This document shows positions 33,102-41,892 of a DNA stretch of 64,000 nucleotides, one piece after another. A program made the position numbers and the translations under genes. The notes under the pieces are model-generated. The model had not been told where the DNA came from. It saw nothing but the letters and a program-made list of their open reading frames with translations, and did no database searches. The stretch comes from Bryobacterales bacterium F-183. GTDB lineage: Bacteria > Acidobacteriota > Terriglobia > Bryobacterales > Bryobacteraceae. The stretch spans positions 3,782,001 to 3,846,000 of the forward strand of contig AP025252.1 in assembly GCA_016865505.2 (NCBI GenBank), in the 5' to 3' direction. The first letter of the stretch is position 1. Each line of letters opens with the position of its first letter.

Positions 33102-34551
33102 TCGGTTCCAGTTCCTTCTCCGCCAGCACAAACGACATCAGGTACGCAGTGGCAAACGTCGCGCTCGTACCAATCAGCACGTACCAGGTCCAGGCAATCG
33201 GCGTAAAGAACTTGATGTACAGCATCAGCACGAACCCCACCGTCATGCCCACCATCGCGGCGTTCTCACGCGTACGCTTGGTCAACAGTCCCAGCAGGAA
33301 CACCCCAAGCAGCGACCCGTACAGGATGGACGCAATCGACAACCCCGCCTGGAGTACAGACCCCCAGTTCCGAGCCACCAGCGCGATGCCAAACAGCGCC
33401 GCGCCCCAGCCCAAGGTTGCGAACTTTGCGATGCGCAGATAAAACTCTTCAGGCTTACGGCCGCCGGTCATCGGCTTATAAAAATCCATCACCGTGGTCG
33501 ACGCCAGCGAGTTCAACGCCGCGCTCAGGTTCGACATCGCCGCCGCCAGAATCGCCGCGATCACAAGACCCGCAATGCCATGCGGCAGATAATTCCAAAT
33601 GAACTCGGGATAGATGCGATCCGCGGGCGTAGGCGCAGCCAAGCCACGCTGCTTGTAGAACACAAACAGGCAGACGCCAATCACCAGGAACATGGAGAAC
33701 TGCACAAAGATCACCACCCAACTCGCGAGCAGCGCCTTGCGGCTTTCCGTCTCATCCCGCGCCGACAACAATCGCTGTACCATCAACTGCTCCGTGCCAT
33801 GGCTCGCCGTCGTCAGGAAGCAACCACCAATCACGCCGGCCCAGAACGAATAGGTTTTGGTAAAGAACTCCGGAGTCAGCTCAAAGCCGAAGTCGAACAC
33901 CCGGAACTTGTTCAACTCCGTCCCGATGCGCGACACCTCAGCCCAACCGCCGTCAATCTGCCCGAGGATCACAATCAGGCTGATCACCGCGCCAATCACG
34001 TACAAAAACATCTGCACGACATCGGTCCAGATCACTGCCGTCATGCCGCCCTCAAACGTATAAAACAACGTCAGCGCGACAATCAGCACAATCGACGACA
34101 TCTCGCCCGTACCCAGAATGATCGAGATCACGATCGAGATCGCAAACACGCGAACGCCTTCGGCCAGCGCGCGCAGCACCAGAAACAACCCCGCCGTCAG
34201 CTTGCGTATCCGGACGCCGAACCGCCGTTGCATCACTTCGTACGCCGTGTACATCTCGCCGCGGAAGTACGTCGGCAGAAACACCACGGAGATCAGAATG
34301 CGCGCTAGCAAATATCCAAACACCACTTGCAAAAATCCGAAGTCGCCGGCGTACGCCAAAGCAGGCGTTCCAATCACAGTGAGCGTGCTGGTCTCCGCGG
34401 AAACAATCGAAAAGGCAATGGCCCACCACGGAGCTTCGCGGCCACCCAGAAAGTACTCTTTCAAAGTAGACTGGCCTTTACCGAACCTCGCACCAAATAC
34501 CGTAATGCCAATCAGGTATGCCAGTATGACGCCAAGGTCAAAAATCCGCAT
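33094..34551 (-). CDS. Sodium:solute symporter (SSS family), second copy
   Basis: 485 residues from ATG 34551 (MRIFDLGVILAYLIGITVFGARFGKGQ). Family motifs: LKEYFLGGREAPWWAIAFSIVSAETSTLTVIGTP, RGEMYTAYEVMQRRFG, and SNLSAALNSLASTTVMDFYKP. About 13 helices. It belongs to a different SSS branch from the symporter at 14 kb, nearer to those used for sialic acid, proline or related solutes. It is co-transcribed with an APC permease (8-bp overlap). A TPR protein gene is divergent with a 228-bp gap. Confidence 0.92.
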   Translation of the reverse strand: MRIFDLGVILAYLIGITVFGARFGKGQSTLKEYFLGGREAPWWAIAFSIVSAETSTLTVIGTPALAYAGDFGFLQVVFGYLLARILISVVFLPTYFRGEMYTAYEVMQRRFGVRIRKLTAGLFLVLRALAEGVRVFAISIVISIILGTGEMSSIVLIVALTLFYTFEGGMTAVIWTDVVQMFLYVIGAVISLIVILGQIDGGWAEVSRIGTELNKFRVFDFGFELTPEFFTKTYSFWAGVIGGCFLTTASHGTEQLMVQRLLSARDETESRKALLASWVVIFVQFSMFLVIGVCLFVFYKQRGLAAPTPADRIYPEFIWNYLPHGIAGLVIAAILAAAMSNLSAALNSLASTTVMDFYKPMTGGRKPEEFYLRIAKFATLGWGAALFGIALVARNWGSVLQAGLSIASILYGSLLGVFLLGLLTKRTRENAAMVGMTVGFVLMLYIKFFTPIAWTWYVLIGTSATFATAYLMSFVLAEKELEPNV

Positions 34552-34689
34552 TCGACTTAGGATACACAAGACGCTAAGGAAACACGACTTTTCTGTGTTG
34601 TTGGGAACCTTCCGCGCCTTTGCGGTATCTACAAGAGCAGACGCGAGCTCCCGCCGGGCAGGTTGGAAAAAGCGTGTGGCGTCGCCGGG

Positions 34690-34719
34690 TTGCAGCCAAG
34701 TTCGCCGATCCGGTATACT
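34690..34719 (+). promoter_or_regulatory. Candidate sigma-70 promoter for the TPR gene
   Basis: TTGCAG (34690-34695) and TATACT (34714-34719) are 18 bases apart; the -10 matches five of six consensus bases, the -35 only three. It would give a leader of roughly 55 bases before the TTG start at 34780. The rest of the 228-bp gap shows nothing else that I can name. Confidence 0.4.
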
Positions 34720-34779
34720 CCGCTTTTACCCAAGCGAGTGTCGGCTAGCAGGAAAGTTGACCAATTGAGGGAGGCCAAT

Positions 34780-36141
34780 TTGAGGCAAAAGTTTTTGCGT
34801 ACCGTGGCGATGGCCGCGGTGCTATTCATGGGATCGGTGGCTCTGTTTGCCCAGCAAGGTGGTCCTCAGTGGAAGGACCGGGCTGAGTATGACCTGTACG
34901 TCGCCATCACACAGGACCAGAACGCCCAGACCCGCCTGGAAAAGCTGAACAAGTGGAAAACGGATTATCCGGAAACGCAGTTCATCGCGAACCGCCGTCT
35001 GGTGTACCTCGCCACGTATCAGCAACTGAACAATCCGGCAGAAGTGTTCAAGTCGGCGCAGGAAATCCTCGCCGCGGAACCCAACAATCTCCAAGCGCTC
35101 ACCGCCATGAGCGTCTTTATCTTCCGCTTCCAGCCCGCTCCGTCGGAAGCTGACCTGGCCGCCGCCGAAAAGGCTGCCGGACAGCTTGTCGCCGGCATCG
35201 ACACCTTTTTTGCGGTCGACAAGAAGCCGCAGGGCGCAACCGACGCGCAGTGGGCCGCCAGCAAGAAGGAAGTTCTGATGTACGCGCAGAACGCCCTCGG
35301 CTGGATCCCGATGGTCCGCAAGGATTACCCCAAGGCCGAAACGGAACTCACCAAGGCTCTGCAGGTGGAACCGAACAACGCGCAGGTCACCTACTGGCTC
35401 GCCGGTGTGATCGTGTCCCAGAAGAAGGTGGAAAAGCTTCCCACCGCTCTCTGGCACTTCGCTCGCGCCGCTTACTATGACGGCCCCGGCGCCCTCGCTC
35501 CGGATGGCCGCAAGCAGATCGTGCCGTACTTCGAAAAGCAGTACGTCAACTATCACGGCAGCAAGGAAGGCATCGAAGGCTTCGTCGCTGCCGCAAAGGC
35601 CTCGGCCCTGCCTCCAGCAGATGGCGTCAAGCTCAAAAGTATTGTCGAAATCGAGAAGGAAGCCGAAGCCAACGAAAGCGAGTTCGCCAGCAAGTACCCC
35701 GACAAGGCTGTCTGGAAGGACTTGAAGACGGCTCTGCTCGCGGAAAACGGCCAGTCCTACTTTGAAACCGGCATGAAGGGCGCGGCTCTTCCCGGCGGTA
35801 TCGAAAAGGGCGGCCAGAAGGTCACCAAGTTCAAGGGCAAGCTGATCTCGGCCACGCCGGAAACCAACCCCAAGGAACTTGTGCTCAGCATCGGTGGCGA
35901 TCAGGCTGGCGACGTCACGCTCAAGCTCGACGCGCCGCTCCGCGGCAAGATGGAGACCGGTGGCGAAATCCAGTTCAACGGTGTGCCCAGCTCGTTCACG
36001 AAGGAACCCTTCATGGTGGTCTTCGACGTCGAGAAGGGTGACATCGGTGGCTGGGAAGGTGTCGGCGGCGCTCCGGTGCCGGCCGCTCCCAAGAAGGCCG
36101 CTCCGGCCAAGCGCGCCCCCGCTCCTGTCAAGAAGAAGTAA
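34780..36141 (+). CDS. Secreted TPR-containing protein
   Basis: 453 residues from a TTG at 34780, chosen because GGGAGG lies five bases upstream and it yields a leader LRQKFLRTVAMAAVLFMGSVALFAQ; an upstream ATG at 34663 would add 39 non-signal residues. TPR-like helices run from about 25 to 280 (FIANRRLVYLATYQQLNNPAEVFKSAQEILAAEPNN; TELTKALQVEPNNAQVTYWLAGV). The C-terminal half ends in a small beta domain and a Lys/Pro/Ala tail (PKKAAPAKRAPAPVKKK), perhaps for surface or peptidoglycan contact. Function unknown. A strong terminator follows. Confidence 0.88.
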   Translation: MRQKFLRTVAMAAVLFMGSVALFAQQGGPQWKDRAEYDLYVAITQDQNAQTRLEKLNKWKTDYPETQFIANRRLVYLATYQQLNNPAEVFKSAQEILAAEPNNLQALTAMSVFIFRFQPAPSEADLAAAEKAAGQLVAGIDTFFAVDKKPQGATDAQWAASKKEVLMYAQNALGWIPMVRKDYPKAETELTKALQVEPNNAQVTYWLAGVIVSQKKVEKLPTALWHFARAAYYDGPGALAPDGRKQIVPYFEKQYVNYHGSKEGIEGFVAAAKASALPPADGVKLKSIVEIEKEAEANESEFASKYPDKAVWKDLKTALLAENGQSYFETGMKGAALPGGIEKGGQKVTKFKGKLISATPETNPKELVLSIGGDQAGDVTLKLDAPLRGKMETGGEIQFNGVPSSFTKEPFMVVFDVEKGDIGGWEGVGGAPVPAAPKKAAPAKRAPAPVKKK

Positions 36142-36160
36142 CCATCTCAATCGATCCAGA

Positions 36161-36194
36161 AAAAGCCCGGTCGCCATATGGTGGCCGGGCTTTT
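36161..36194 (+). terminator. Rho-independent terminator after the TPR gene
   Basis: AAAAGCCCGG (36161-36170) pairs exactly with CCGGGCTTTT (36185-36194) around TCGCCATATGGTGG, which can itself fold further. It ends in a T-run and lies 19 bp past the stop codon. Confidence 0.88.
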
Positions 36195-36207
36195 GGTATT
36201 TTGAAAC

Positions 36208-39200
36208 ATGCCGCGCGTCGCGTACGGGCTGATTCCGCTTCTCTTTTTGCCGCTGCTCCCTCTCGCCCTCACCGGCGAGGGAACCAAACAACTCAGCCTC
36301 AAAATCGTCGACCCCAGCCGTCCCGTCCACGTCCACGCTTGGCTCAAAGATCCCGCAAAGCCCATCACTGCACGGCTGGAAGTAAAGGGCACCAACGCCC
36401 GCAAGACCCTTCATGCCTTCGATTGGGATTGGTCGCAAACCATCAGCGCACCGAACGCCGGCACCACCATCACCTTGGACCTCCCGGAAGGCGTCGATGC
36501 CGAACTCCGCTACAGCACTGGCATCGCACCAGGCGTCTCGATGGCCACCGCCGCGCCCGTCAAGGTCAACGAGCCCATTGAAGCCGAAGCCGACGAGCGA
36601 CCCTTCATTCCTGAACAAGCCAACGATGCGGCAGCGCTCGCGCAAGGCGTCCACTGGTACAAGTTCACCGCGCCCCCGCAGGACACCATGCTCGCCCTTT
36701 CGGTGGACACGCCACTTCGCGAACTGCCGATGGACATCGACCTCTTCGACGCCCAGGGCACGCCGTATCGCGAAGGCGACCATCTCTACCGGCCGGAGGC
36801 GACGCAAAACCTGCCCGGACTCGCCGCCTTCCGTACCCGCCGCATCCGCGCCAACCAGCAGTACTTCGTACGGGTCGCCGCCAACCACCCCAGCTATACG
36901 CTGCACCTCAATACCTTCGAAGCGCCGCCCTACCTGCGCGATCCGCAGAAGGCCGTCCGCACAGGACTCGATTACCTCGTAGCCCTGGGCGACTCCTGGC
37001 TCGCCAACATCCCGCGTCGAGGCTCGGTCGCCACTCGCGATACCATCCCGCACGCCGACACGCAGAACTGCGTCGCCTGCCATCCCACCCAGTTCACCGC
37101 ACGCGCCGCGCTCACCGCCAAGGCCAACGGCTACATGCCGCCCGCCGCGCTGCAGCGCATTCTCGATCAACTCGAAAACAATCCGCGTCCGCTGCCCGGG
37201 CACCACGGCGCCACCTGGTCGCGCATGATCTTCTCAGCCCGCACCATCAGCAGCCGCCTGCCCCTGTTGCTCGTCGCCGGTGGACGCCAGCGCCCCGACA
37301 TCACGCAGGGTGCGGTGCGCTTTCTCGAACTCCACTACAAAGATCGTGACACCCTGGCCGGTGAAGAAGCCGACGGCGCAAGCCCCGCCGTATCGCCCAT
37401 AGAGATCGCGCTGCAATCCTGGCAGACCTACGGCCTCGCCGACCCCAATCATCCCCGCCGCGTGCAACTCGCCAAGTTCATCGAGACCTTCGACCCCAAA
37501 AACGTCGTCGATCTCAACTGGAAGCTCATCGCCTTCGCCGAACTCGGCCGCCCCACAGACGCACTCGCCAAGACGCTGCTCCAACACCAGCGCCCCAACG
37601 GCACCTTCGCCTACGACTTTGGAACCTCCGCACCCTCAGCAGACTTCGTCAGCTACCACGCGCTCTATGCTCTCGCCAAAGCGGGCGTGCGTTCGCAGAA
37701 GCTGATCGACTACACCCTCAGCCGCCAGCAAGCCTGGGGAGGCTGGCAAGGCGAACCCGTAGTCAAAGCTTTCCATACGCCCTTCCGCGAGACCCAGTTC
37801 GCCATCATGGCGCTGTCGACGCTGTTTCCGGAAAAGCACTCGAACGTGCAGGTCACAAGTGCAGGTCGCAAAGCCAACCCCGCCTCGACCCGCAAGACAG
37901 AACGCATCGAAGCTGCCTTGCAACTTCGCCACCGCGCCAACGCAGGTGAACCCGCGCCGCTCCTTGCAACCCTTCAGTCCAGCGACCCCCGCGTCCGCTG
38001 GACCGGACTCTACGCCTTCACCGCACACTTCCGCGCCGCCACCCAATCCGCTGCCCTTCGCGACGCGCTCACCCACCTCGTGGCCAACGACCCTGCGCCC
38101 GCCAACCGCATGCTCGCCGCGCAAGCCCTCACCCGCTGGAACACCTGGGACCCCGCGCCCGCCATCCTCGACGCTCTCGCTGCGCGCGTCAAAGTCGAGC
38201 CCGACCACCGCGTCCGCCGCAGCCTCCAGGAAGGCATCTACAACATCCTCGACGACAACATCGGCTACGCCGAAAGTTGGATGCGCGCCATGTCCCGCGA
38301 AGAGGACCGCCAAAAGACCGTCGCCGCCATGCACGCCCGCAGCGGCCAACAAAGCCGCATTCTCGCCAAACATTTGACCGGTGACGGAGCGCTTCACATT
38401 CTCAACGCCATGTGGGACTTGCCTTTACGCCACATGGCCATCCCCCAAGCCAACAAGGATCGTGCAGAAGTGGTCCTGCCGGCCTACTACGCGGAGTTCC
38501 GTGAAGGCGTCGCCGATTTCGACCAATACCCGCCGTACTCGGAAGCGGTGGGCTTCGAATACGCGACGTCCAACGGCTTCCACAAAACCAGAGTCGGCAA
38601 CGATAGTGACCTGATCGATCTCACCGGCGCAGGACCCGAGTTGGAAAATGCTCTCATCGCGTTCATCGAAGGCAGCAACCCGGACCTCGCCATCGCGGCC
38701 GTCAAAGCCGGATCTTCGCTCGGCGGCGCCATGACCCCGCGCTTCACCGCCGCCGTCCTCCGCCGCGCCTCGATGCAGCAGGACGAAGTCGCAAAGTCCA
38801 TTGCGTACGTCTACGCAAGCGACGCCCGAGGCACCCTGCCCGCAGGCGAAAGCGAAGAGCTTCGCAAAGCCTTGATCGCCGCCGTGCCCAGGGCCCCGCA
38901 ACTGGCTCTTGGGGTAGCCGCCAAGCTCCCCTTCGGCACCACCCTCCTGCGCGACCCCGAACTCGTCTCCGCCATCGAAAAACAGCTCTTCGCGCCGCAA
39001 CCTCCAGCCAGCGCCATTCAGGCCGCCGCCGTATTCCCGCGCGTCGCCGATGGTCCGCTCATCCGAACTGTGATCCTCGACGCGCTCACCAGCGGCGACC
39101 GGAGCAGGGAAGCCGCAGCCGTCGAACTCGTCGTCCGCAACTACTTCGCCAACCCGACGGTACAAGCGCTCGCCGCCCAGTTCGGCCGCGCCGCCAAAGG

Positions 39201-39840
39201 TCGCGTACGCCGCCTCATGGTGGACTCCCTCGACCCCGAACGCTTCGCCCTCAACGTCTCGGCCCTGAGTCTCTACAACAACCCTGGTGGAGCCAAGTTC
39301 CTCGAGCAGGACGCCAATCTGTTTTCCAACGAAGTCGTGCAGGACTTCGTCCGCGACAGCCTCCGCGACCCGTACCCGCAAGTCCGCCGCGCCACTGAGG
39401 ACCTCATCCGCCAGCAATCCTCGCTCCGCCGCGTACTCGGCATGCAGACCGCGCCGCCAAAGGCGGACGTCAAGCCGCTCGACTATGAGTACTTCGTAGC
39501 CAAAGTCCAACCGCTGCTCGCCAAACCGGGCGAGGACGGCAAGGCGTGCGTCCAATGCCACGCCAGCCATGGCAAGTTCCCCTTGCGCCTTCCCTCGCAC
39601 AAAACCGGCTTCACCGAAGCCCAATCCCGCCAGAACTACGACTTCATCCAGCGCGTTATCAACCGCGACGAACCCCGCAAGAGCCTGGTCCTGATCAAGC
39701 CCACGCGACCCAACGATTCCGCCGGCGACCCCAACCTCTTCCTGGCAACTCACGCCGGAGGCCAGCGCTGGCAAGGCAACGACACCAGCGAGCAATACGA
39801 AACGATCCTCAACTGGATCCGCGGTGCCAGAAACCCGTAA
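36208..39840 (+). CDS. Large exported protein with two CxxCH heme motifs and helical-repeat core
   Basis: 1210 residues. Leader MPRVAYGLIPLLFLPLLPLAL, a beta-rich N-terminal region (about 30-240), then C288-V-A-C291-H292 in NCVACHPTQF, a toroid-like helical part (about 300-560: PNGTFAYDFGTSAPSADFVSYHALYALAKAGV; WGGWQGEP, recalling prenyltransferase/squalene-cyclase folds), a HEAT-repeat part (about 570-1090), and a second heme motif C1114-V-Q-C1117-H1118 near the end. The pairing of cytochrome-c motifs with HEAT-like repeats is seen in exported planctomycete and acidobacterial proteins; the role, perhaps oxidation or electron transfer at the surface, is unknown. The start follows the terminator by 13 bp, so the promoter must overlap it. 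Confidence 0.88.
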   Translation: MPRVAYGLIPLLFLPLLPLALTGEGTKQLSLKIVDPSRPVHVHAWLKDPAKPITARLEVKGTNARKTLHAFDWDWSQTISAPNAGTTITLDLPEGVDAELRYSTGIAPGVSMATAAPVKVNEPIEAEADERPFIPEQANDAAALAQGVHWYKFTAPPQDTMLALSVDTPLRELPMDIDLFDAQGTPYREGDHLYRPEATQNLPGLAAFRTRRIRANQQYFVRVAANHPSYTLHLNTFEAPPYLRDPQKAVRTGLDYLVALGDSWLANIPRRGSVATRDTIPHADTQNCVACHPTQFTARAALTAKANGYMPPAALQRILDQLENNPRPLPGHHGATWSRMIFSARTISSRLPLLLVAGGRQRPDITQGAVRFLELHYKDRDTLAGEEADGASPAVSPIEIALQSWQTYGLADPNHPRRVQLAKFIETFDPKNVVDLNWKLIAFAELGRPTDALAKTLLQHQRPNGTFAYDFGTSAPSADFVSYHALYALAKAGVRSQKLIDYTLSRQQAWGGWQGEPVVKAFHTPFRETQFAIMALSTLFPEKHSNVQVTSAGRKANPASTRKTERIEAALQLRHRANAGEPAPLLATLQSSDPRVRWTGLYAFTAHFRAATQSAALRDALTHLVANDPAPANRMLAAQALTRWNTWDPAPAILDALAARVKVEPDHRVRRSLQEGIYNILDDNIGYAESWMRAMSREEDRQKTVAAMHARSGQQSRILAKHLTGDGALHILNAMWDLPLRHMAIPQANKDRAEVVLPAYYAEFREGVADFDQYPPYSEAVGFEYATSNGFHKTRVGNDSDLIDLTGAGPELENALIAFIEGSNPDLAIAAVKAGSSLGGAMTPRFTAAVLRRASMQQDEVAKSIAYVYASDARGTLPAGESEELRKALIAAVPRAPQLALGVAAKLPFGTTLLRDPELVSAIEKQLFAPQPPASAIQAAAVFPRVADGPLIRTVILDALTSGDRSREAAAVELVVRNYFANPTVQALAAQFGRAAKGRVRRLMVDSLDPERFALNVSALSLYNNPGGAKFLEQDANLFSNEVVQDFVRDSLRDPYPQVRRATEDLIRQQSSLRRVLGMQTAPPKADVKPLDYEYFVAKVQPLLAKPGEDGKACVQCHASHGKFPLRLPSHKTGFTEAQSRQNYDFIQRVINRDEPRKSLVLIKPTRPNDSAGDPNLFLATHAGGQRWQGNDTSEQYETILNWIRGARNP

Positions 39841-39952
39841 TCAAGTTCCATATTTGTATTACATTTCTTGTCAGCCCCTGCATTGCAGTAGTACAAGTCT
39901 GTGACCTCTCTCGCTCAAGAGGTGCACTACTTTACGCAAGGGGAGTTTGGCA

Positions 39953-40309
39953 ATGAATGCTCGAATGCTGATGGCCGCAGCGGGCGCATCCGTCAGCCGG
40001 TTCGCTTGTGACGTAGCTCTGCTACCGGGCTTCGGACCTACTGACGCGACCACCCCTCTGCGCCTCTGTTGGCACACGGGCAACGGTAACCTCACCGCTG
40101 GGTGGAGACTCGGCTCACTGCATAACGTTTTTGGCTCCAACTACACGCGGTACATCTTTACGTCGAACAACCCGACGTATGCTCCCGTCGGACCTCAAAC
40201 CGATTTTGTCCCGCCCGCCGCAGTTCCCGAGCCGGTGAGCAGCGCCGCCTTCTCCCTGGGTCTGGCCGGACTGATGACGGTTCTCCGGCGTACCCGAAGG
40301 GCTGCCTAA
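39953..40309 (+). pseudogene. Truncated PEP-CTERM paralogue
   Basis: 118 codons with a GGGGAG site. From about residue 28 it matches the last two fifths of the two PEP-CTERM proteins at 43.7 and 45.2 kb: PGFGPTDATTPLRLCWHT, YTRYIFTSNNPTYAPVGPQT, then VPEPVSSAAFSLGLAGLM and RRTRRAA. The signal peptide and the first about 120 residues are gone; the start runs into MNARMLMAAAGASVSRFACD, where only the Cys-Asp of the parent is left. Without a leader, PEP-CTERM sorting cannot work, so I call it a remnant, though promoter-like and hairpin-like features upstream and the terminator are still present. Confidence 0.75.
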
Positions 40310-40325
40310 GCCGCCAGTTACAGGA

Positions 40326-40349
40326 GCCCGCCCCACCCGGCGGGCTTTT
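40326..40349 (+). terminator. Rho-independent terminator
   Basis: GCCCGCC (40326-40332) and GGCGGGC (40339-40345) around CCACCC, followed by TTTT. It is 17 bp past the truncated PEP-CTERM gene and resembles the terminators of the two full copies. Confidence 0.85.
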
Positions 40350-40365
40350 CCGTTTCTGCAGTAAA

Positions 40366-40454
40366 TACCCATAATGGGTACGTGAAAACCCATAATGGGT
40401 ACGACACCCGCGTTGCCTATGTCGTTGGTTTGACAGCCATGTTGACGAACCAAC
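40366..40454. promoter_or_regulatory. Paired palindromic sites, likely operator before the TPR-CRTAC1-PEP-CTERM cassette
   Basis: TACCCATAATGGGTA (40366-40380) and ACCCATAATGGGT (40388-40400) are two near-identical dyads whose centres are 21 bp apart, about two helical turns, so a dimeric regulator could bind both on one DNA face. A third inverted repeat, GTTGGTT (40424-40430) and AACCAAC (40448-40454), follows, still before the first gene at 40483. The clear doublet makes a protein-binding site likely; a matching -10/-35 pair could not be fixed. Confidence 0.6.
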
Positions 40455-40482
40455 GGGTCGTATGGGATCTTATCCGCTTACG

Positions 40483-41892
40483 ATGCGCACGTTCCAGATT
40501 CCACCCGACCTCGTGTTGGGATGCGCCGCTGTCGCCCTTGGATTGTGCGCCTGCACTGCCCAGCGTGAGCCCTTGCCGTCCCCTCCAGTGGCAGACCTTA
40601 CGCCCCTTACCCGCGGCCCGAAGCAGCAACTGAAGGCCCTGAATGATCGGTTTCAATCCTCTCCAAACGACCCCGAGTTAAATTTCGAACTGGCCGAGAC
40701 GCTTGCCACTTATGGTGTCTACGCAGCCGCTGAAACCTATGCGAAGCGGGCACTGATTCTGAAACCGCAGAACTTCAAGGCGCACTATCTTCTTGGTTGG
40801 ATCTACTCGCAGACCCCCGAAAAAGCCCTCGATGCCGCCGCCCAGTTCGACATGGCGCTTCGCTACGAAAGCAAAAGTCTTTTGGCGCTTTTGCGGAAGG
40901 CGGATGCGCTGCGCGCCGCGTCCCGATTCGAAGAGGCGGAAGCGGTGTATCAGAAGCTGCTGGATCTCGAGCCAACGTTTCCGCAGGCGCTACTCGGCTC
41001 GGCCAAGGCACGGATTGCGCTCAAAAAGCACAGCGATGCGATTCCGTATCTCACACGGCTAGTGGACAACTACCCGAGGTATGGCGCAGCCCACTACTCC
41101 CTGGCCGAAGCATACCGCAACACCGGGCAAGCGCAGCGCGCGGTGAGCCACTTGGCTGCGTTTGAGATGGCTCCCAACAGCGAGCCGGAATTTGAGGATC
41201 CCATCGTGGATTCGGTGAAGAATCGGAGCCGCAGTCACAAATCGCTCAGTGATCGGGCCCGCAAGGTAGCCAATAGTGGCGACTTTACAGAAGCCGCAAA
41301 GCTACTCGAAGAGGCGGTACTTGAGGACCCGAACTACATCTCGGCCTACGCCGATCTCATTACTTGTTACGGAATGATGCGGGACCGGGAAGCGGCCATC
41401 AAGGCCTATGAGCGCGGCACTGCAGTTCGTCCGTTGGCTGTTCTGGAAAACTCAGTTGGACTTTTGTTCAAGAACACCAACGACCCGGTCAAGGCCAAAG
41501 CGCACTTTCTGAAGGCGATCCAACTCGATCCGAATCACTACACTTCTTATGAGAATCTGGGCCATATGGCGTTTGCCAACGCCAGCCTGAACGAAGCCAT
41601 GGCGCACTATCAGAAAGCAGCGTCGATCTCGCCGTATTCTTATGTGTCCTGGGTCATGATTGGGACCATTCATCTTCGTCAGGGACGTAAGCAGCCTGCG
41701 CAAACTGCGTTTCTGAACGCCATCCGGCGTGGGCCAGAGGTGGACGCCGCGTTCACGGAGGTGCGGCAGGCGTACCGCGAAGCGCGCGATGAGCGCGCCT
41801 GGGTGGAATTCGCCCAAGCCGCGTTGCCTCAGGTAACGAAGGATGGCCTCGCCTCCATCGCCGAGGATCTCCAAGGGGTTATCAAGAATTGA
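40483..41892 (+). CDS. TPR lipoprotein
   Basis: 469 residues from ATG 40483 (40462 gives seven more). Leader MRTFQIPPDLVLGCAAVALG ends in the lipobox LCAC. The rest is continuous TPR repeats: ELNFELAETLATYGVYAAAETYAKRAL, KAHYLLGWIYSQTPEKALDAA, and others to residue about 440, roughly ten repeats. The stop overlaps the ATG of the CRTAC1-type gene (TGATG). TPR and FG-GAP/ASPIC lipoproteins are often paired in Acidobacteria. A scaffold role at the outer membrane is inferred. Confidence 0.9.
   Translation: MRTFQIPPDLVLGCAAVALGLCACTAQREPLPSPPVADLTPLTRGPKQQLKALNDRFQSSPNDPELNFELAETLATYGVYAAAETYAKRALILKPQNFKAHYLLGWIYSQTPEKALDAAAQFDMALRYESKSLLALLRKADALRAASRFEEAEAVYQKLLDLEPTFPQALLGSAKARIALKKHSDAIPYLTRLVDNYPRYGAAHYSLAEAYRNTGQAQRAVSHLAAFEMAPNSEPEFEDPIVDSVKNRSRSHKSLSDRARKVANSGDFTEAAKLLEEAVLEDPNYISAYADLITCYGMMRDREAAIKAYERGTAVRPLAVLENSVGLLFKNTNDPVKAKAHFLKAIQLDPNHYTSYENLGHMAFANASLNEAMAHYQKAASISPYSYVSWVMIGTIHLRQGRKQPAQTAFLNAIRRGPEVDAAFTEVRQAYREARDERAWVEFAQAALPQVTKDGLASIAEDLQGVIKN

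Noticed and set aside
34822-37206. 794-codon open frame on the minus strand across the TPR gene and the start of the large CxxCH gene
   Set aside because: It spans two genes and a terminator on the plus strand that have clear leaders and motifs; long antisense frames are common at this GC content.
38425-39795. 456-codon minus-strand frame inside the large CxxCH gene
   Set aside because: Shadow of a coding strand with strong codon bias; no start signals or recognised domain.
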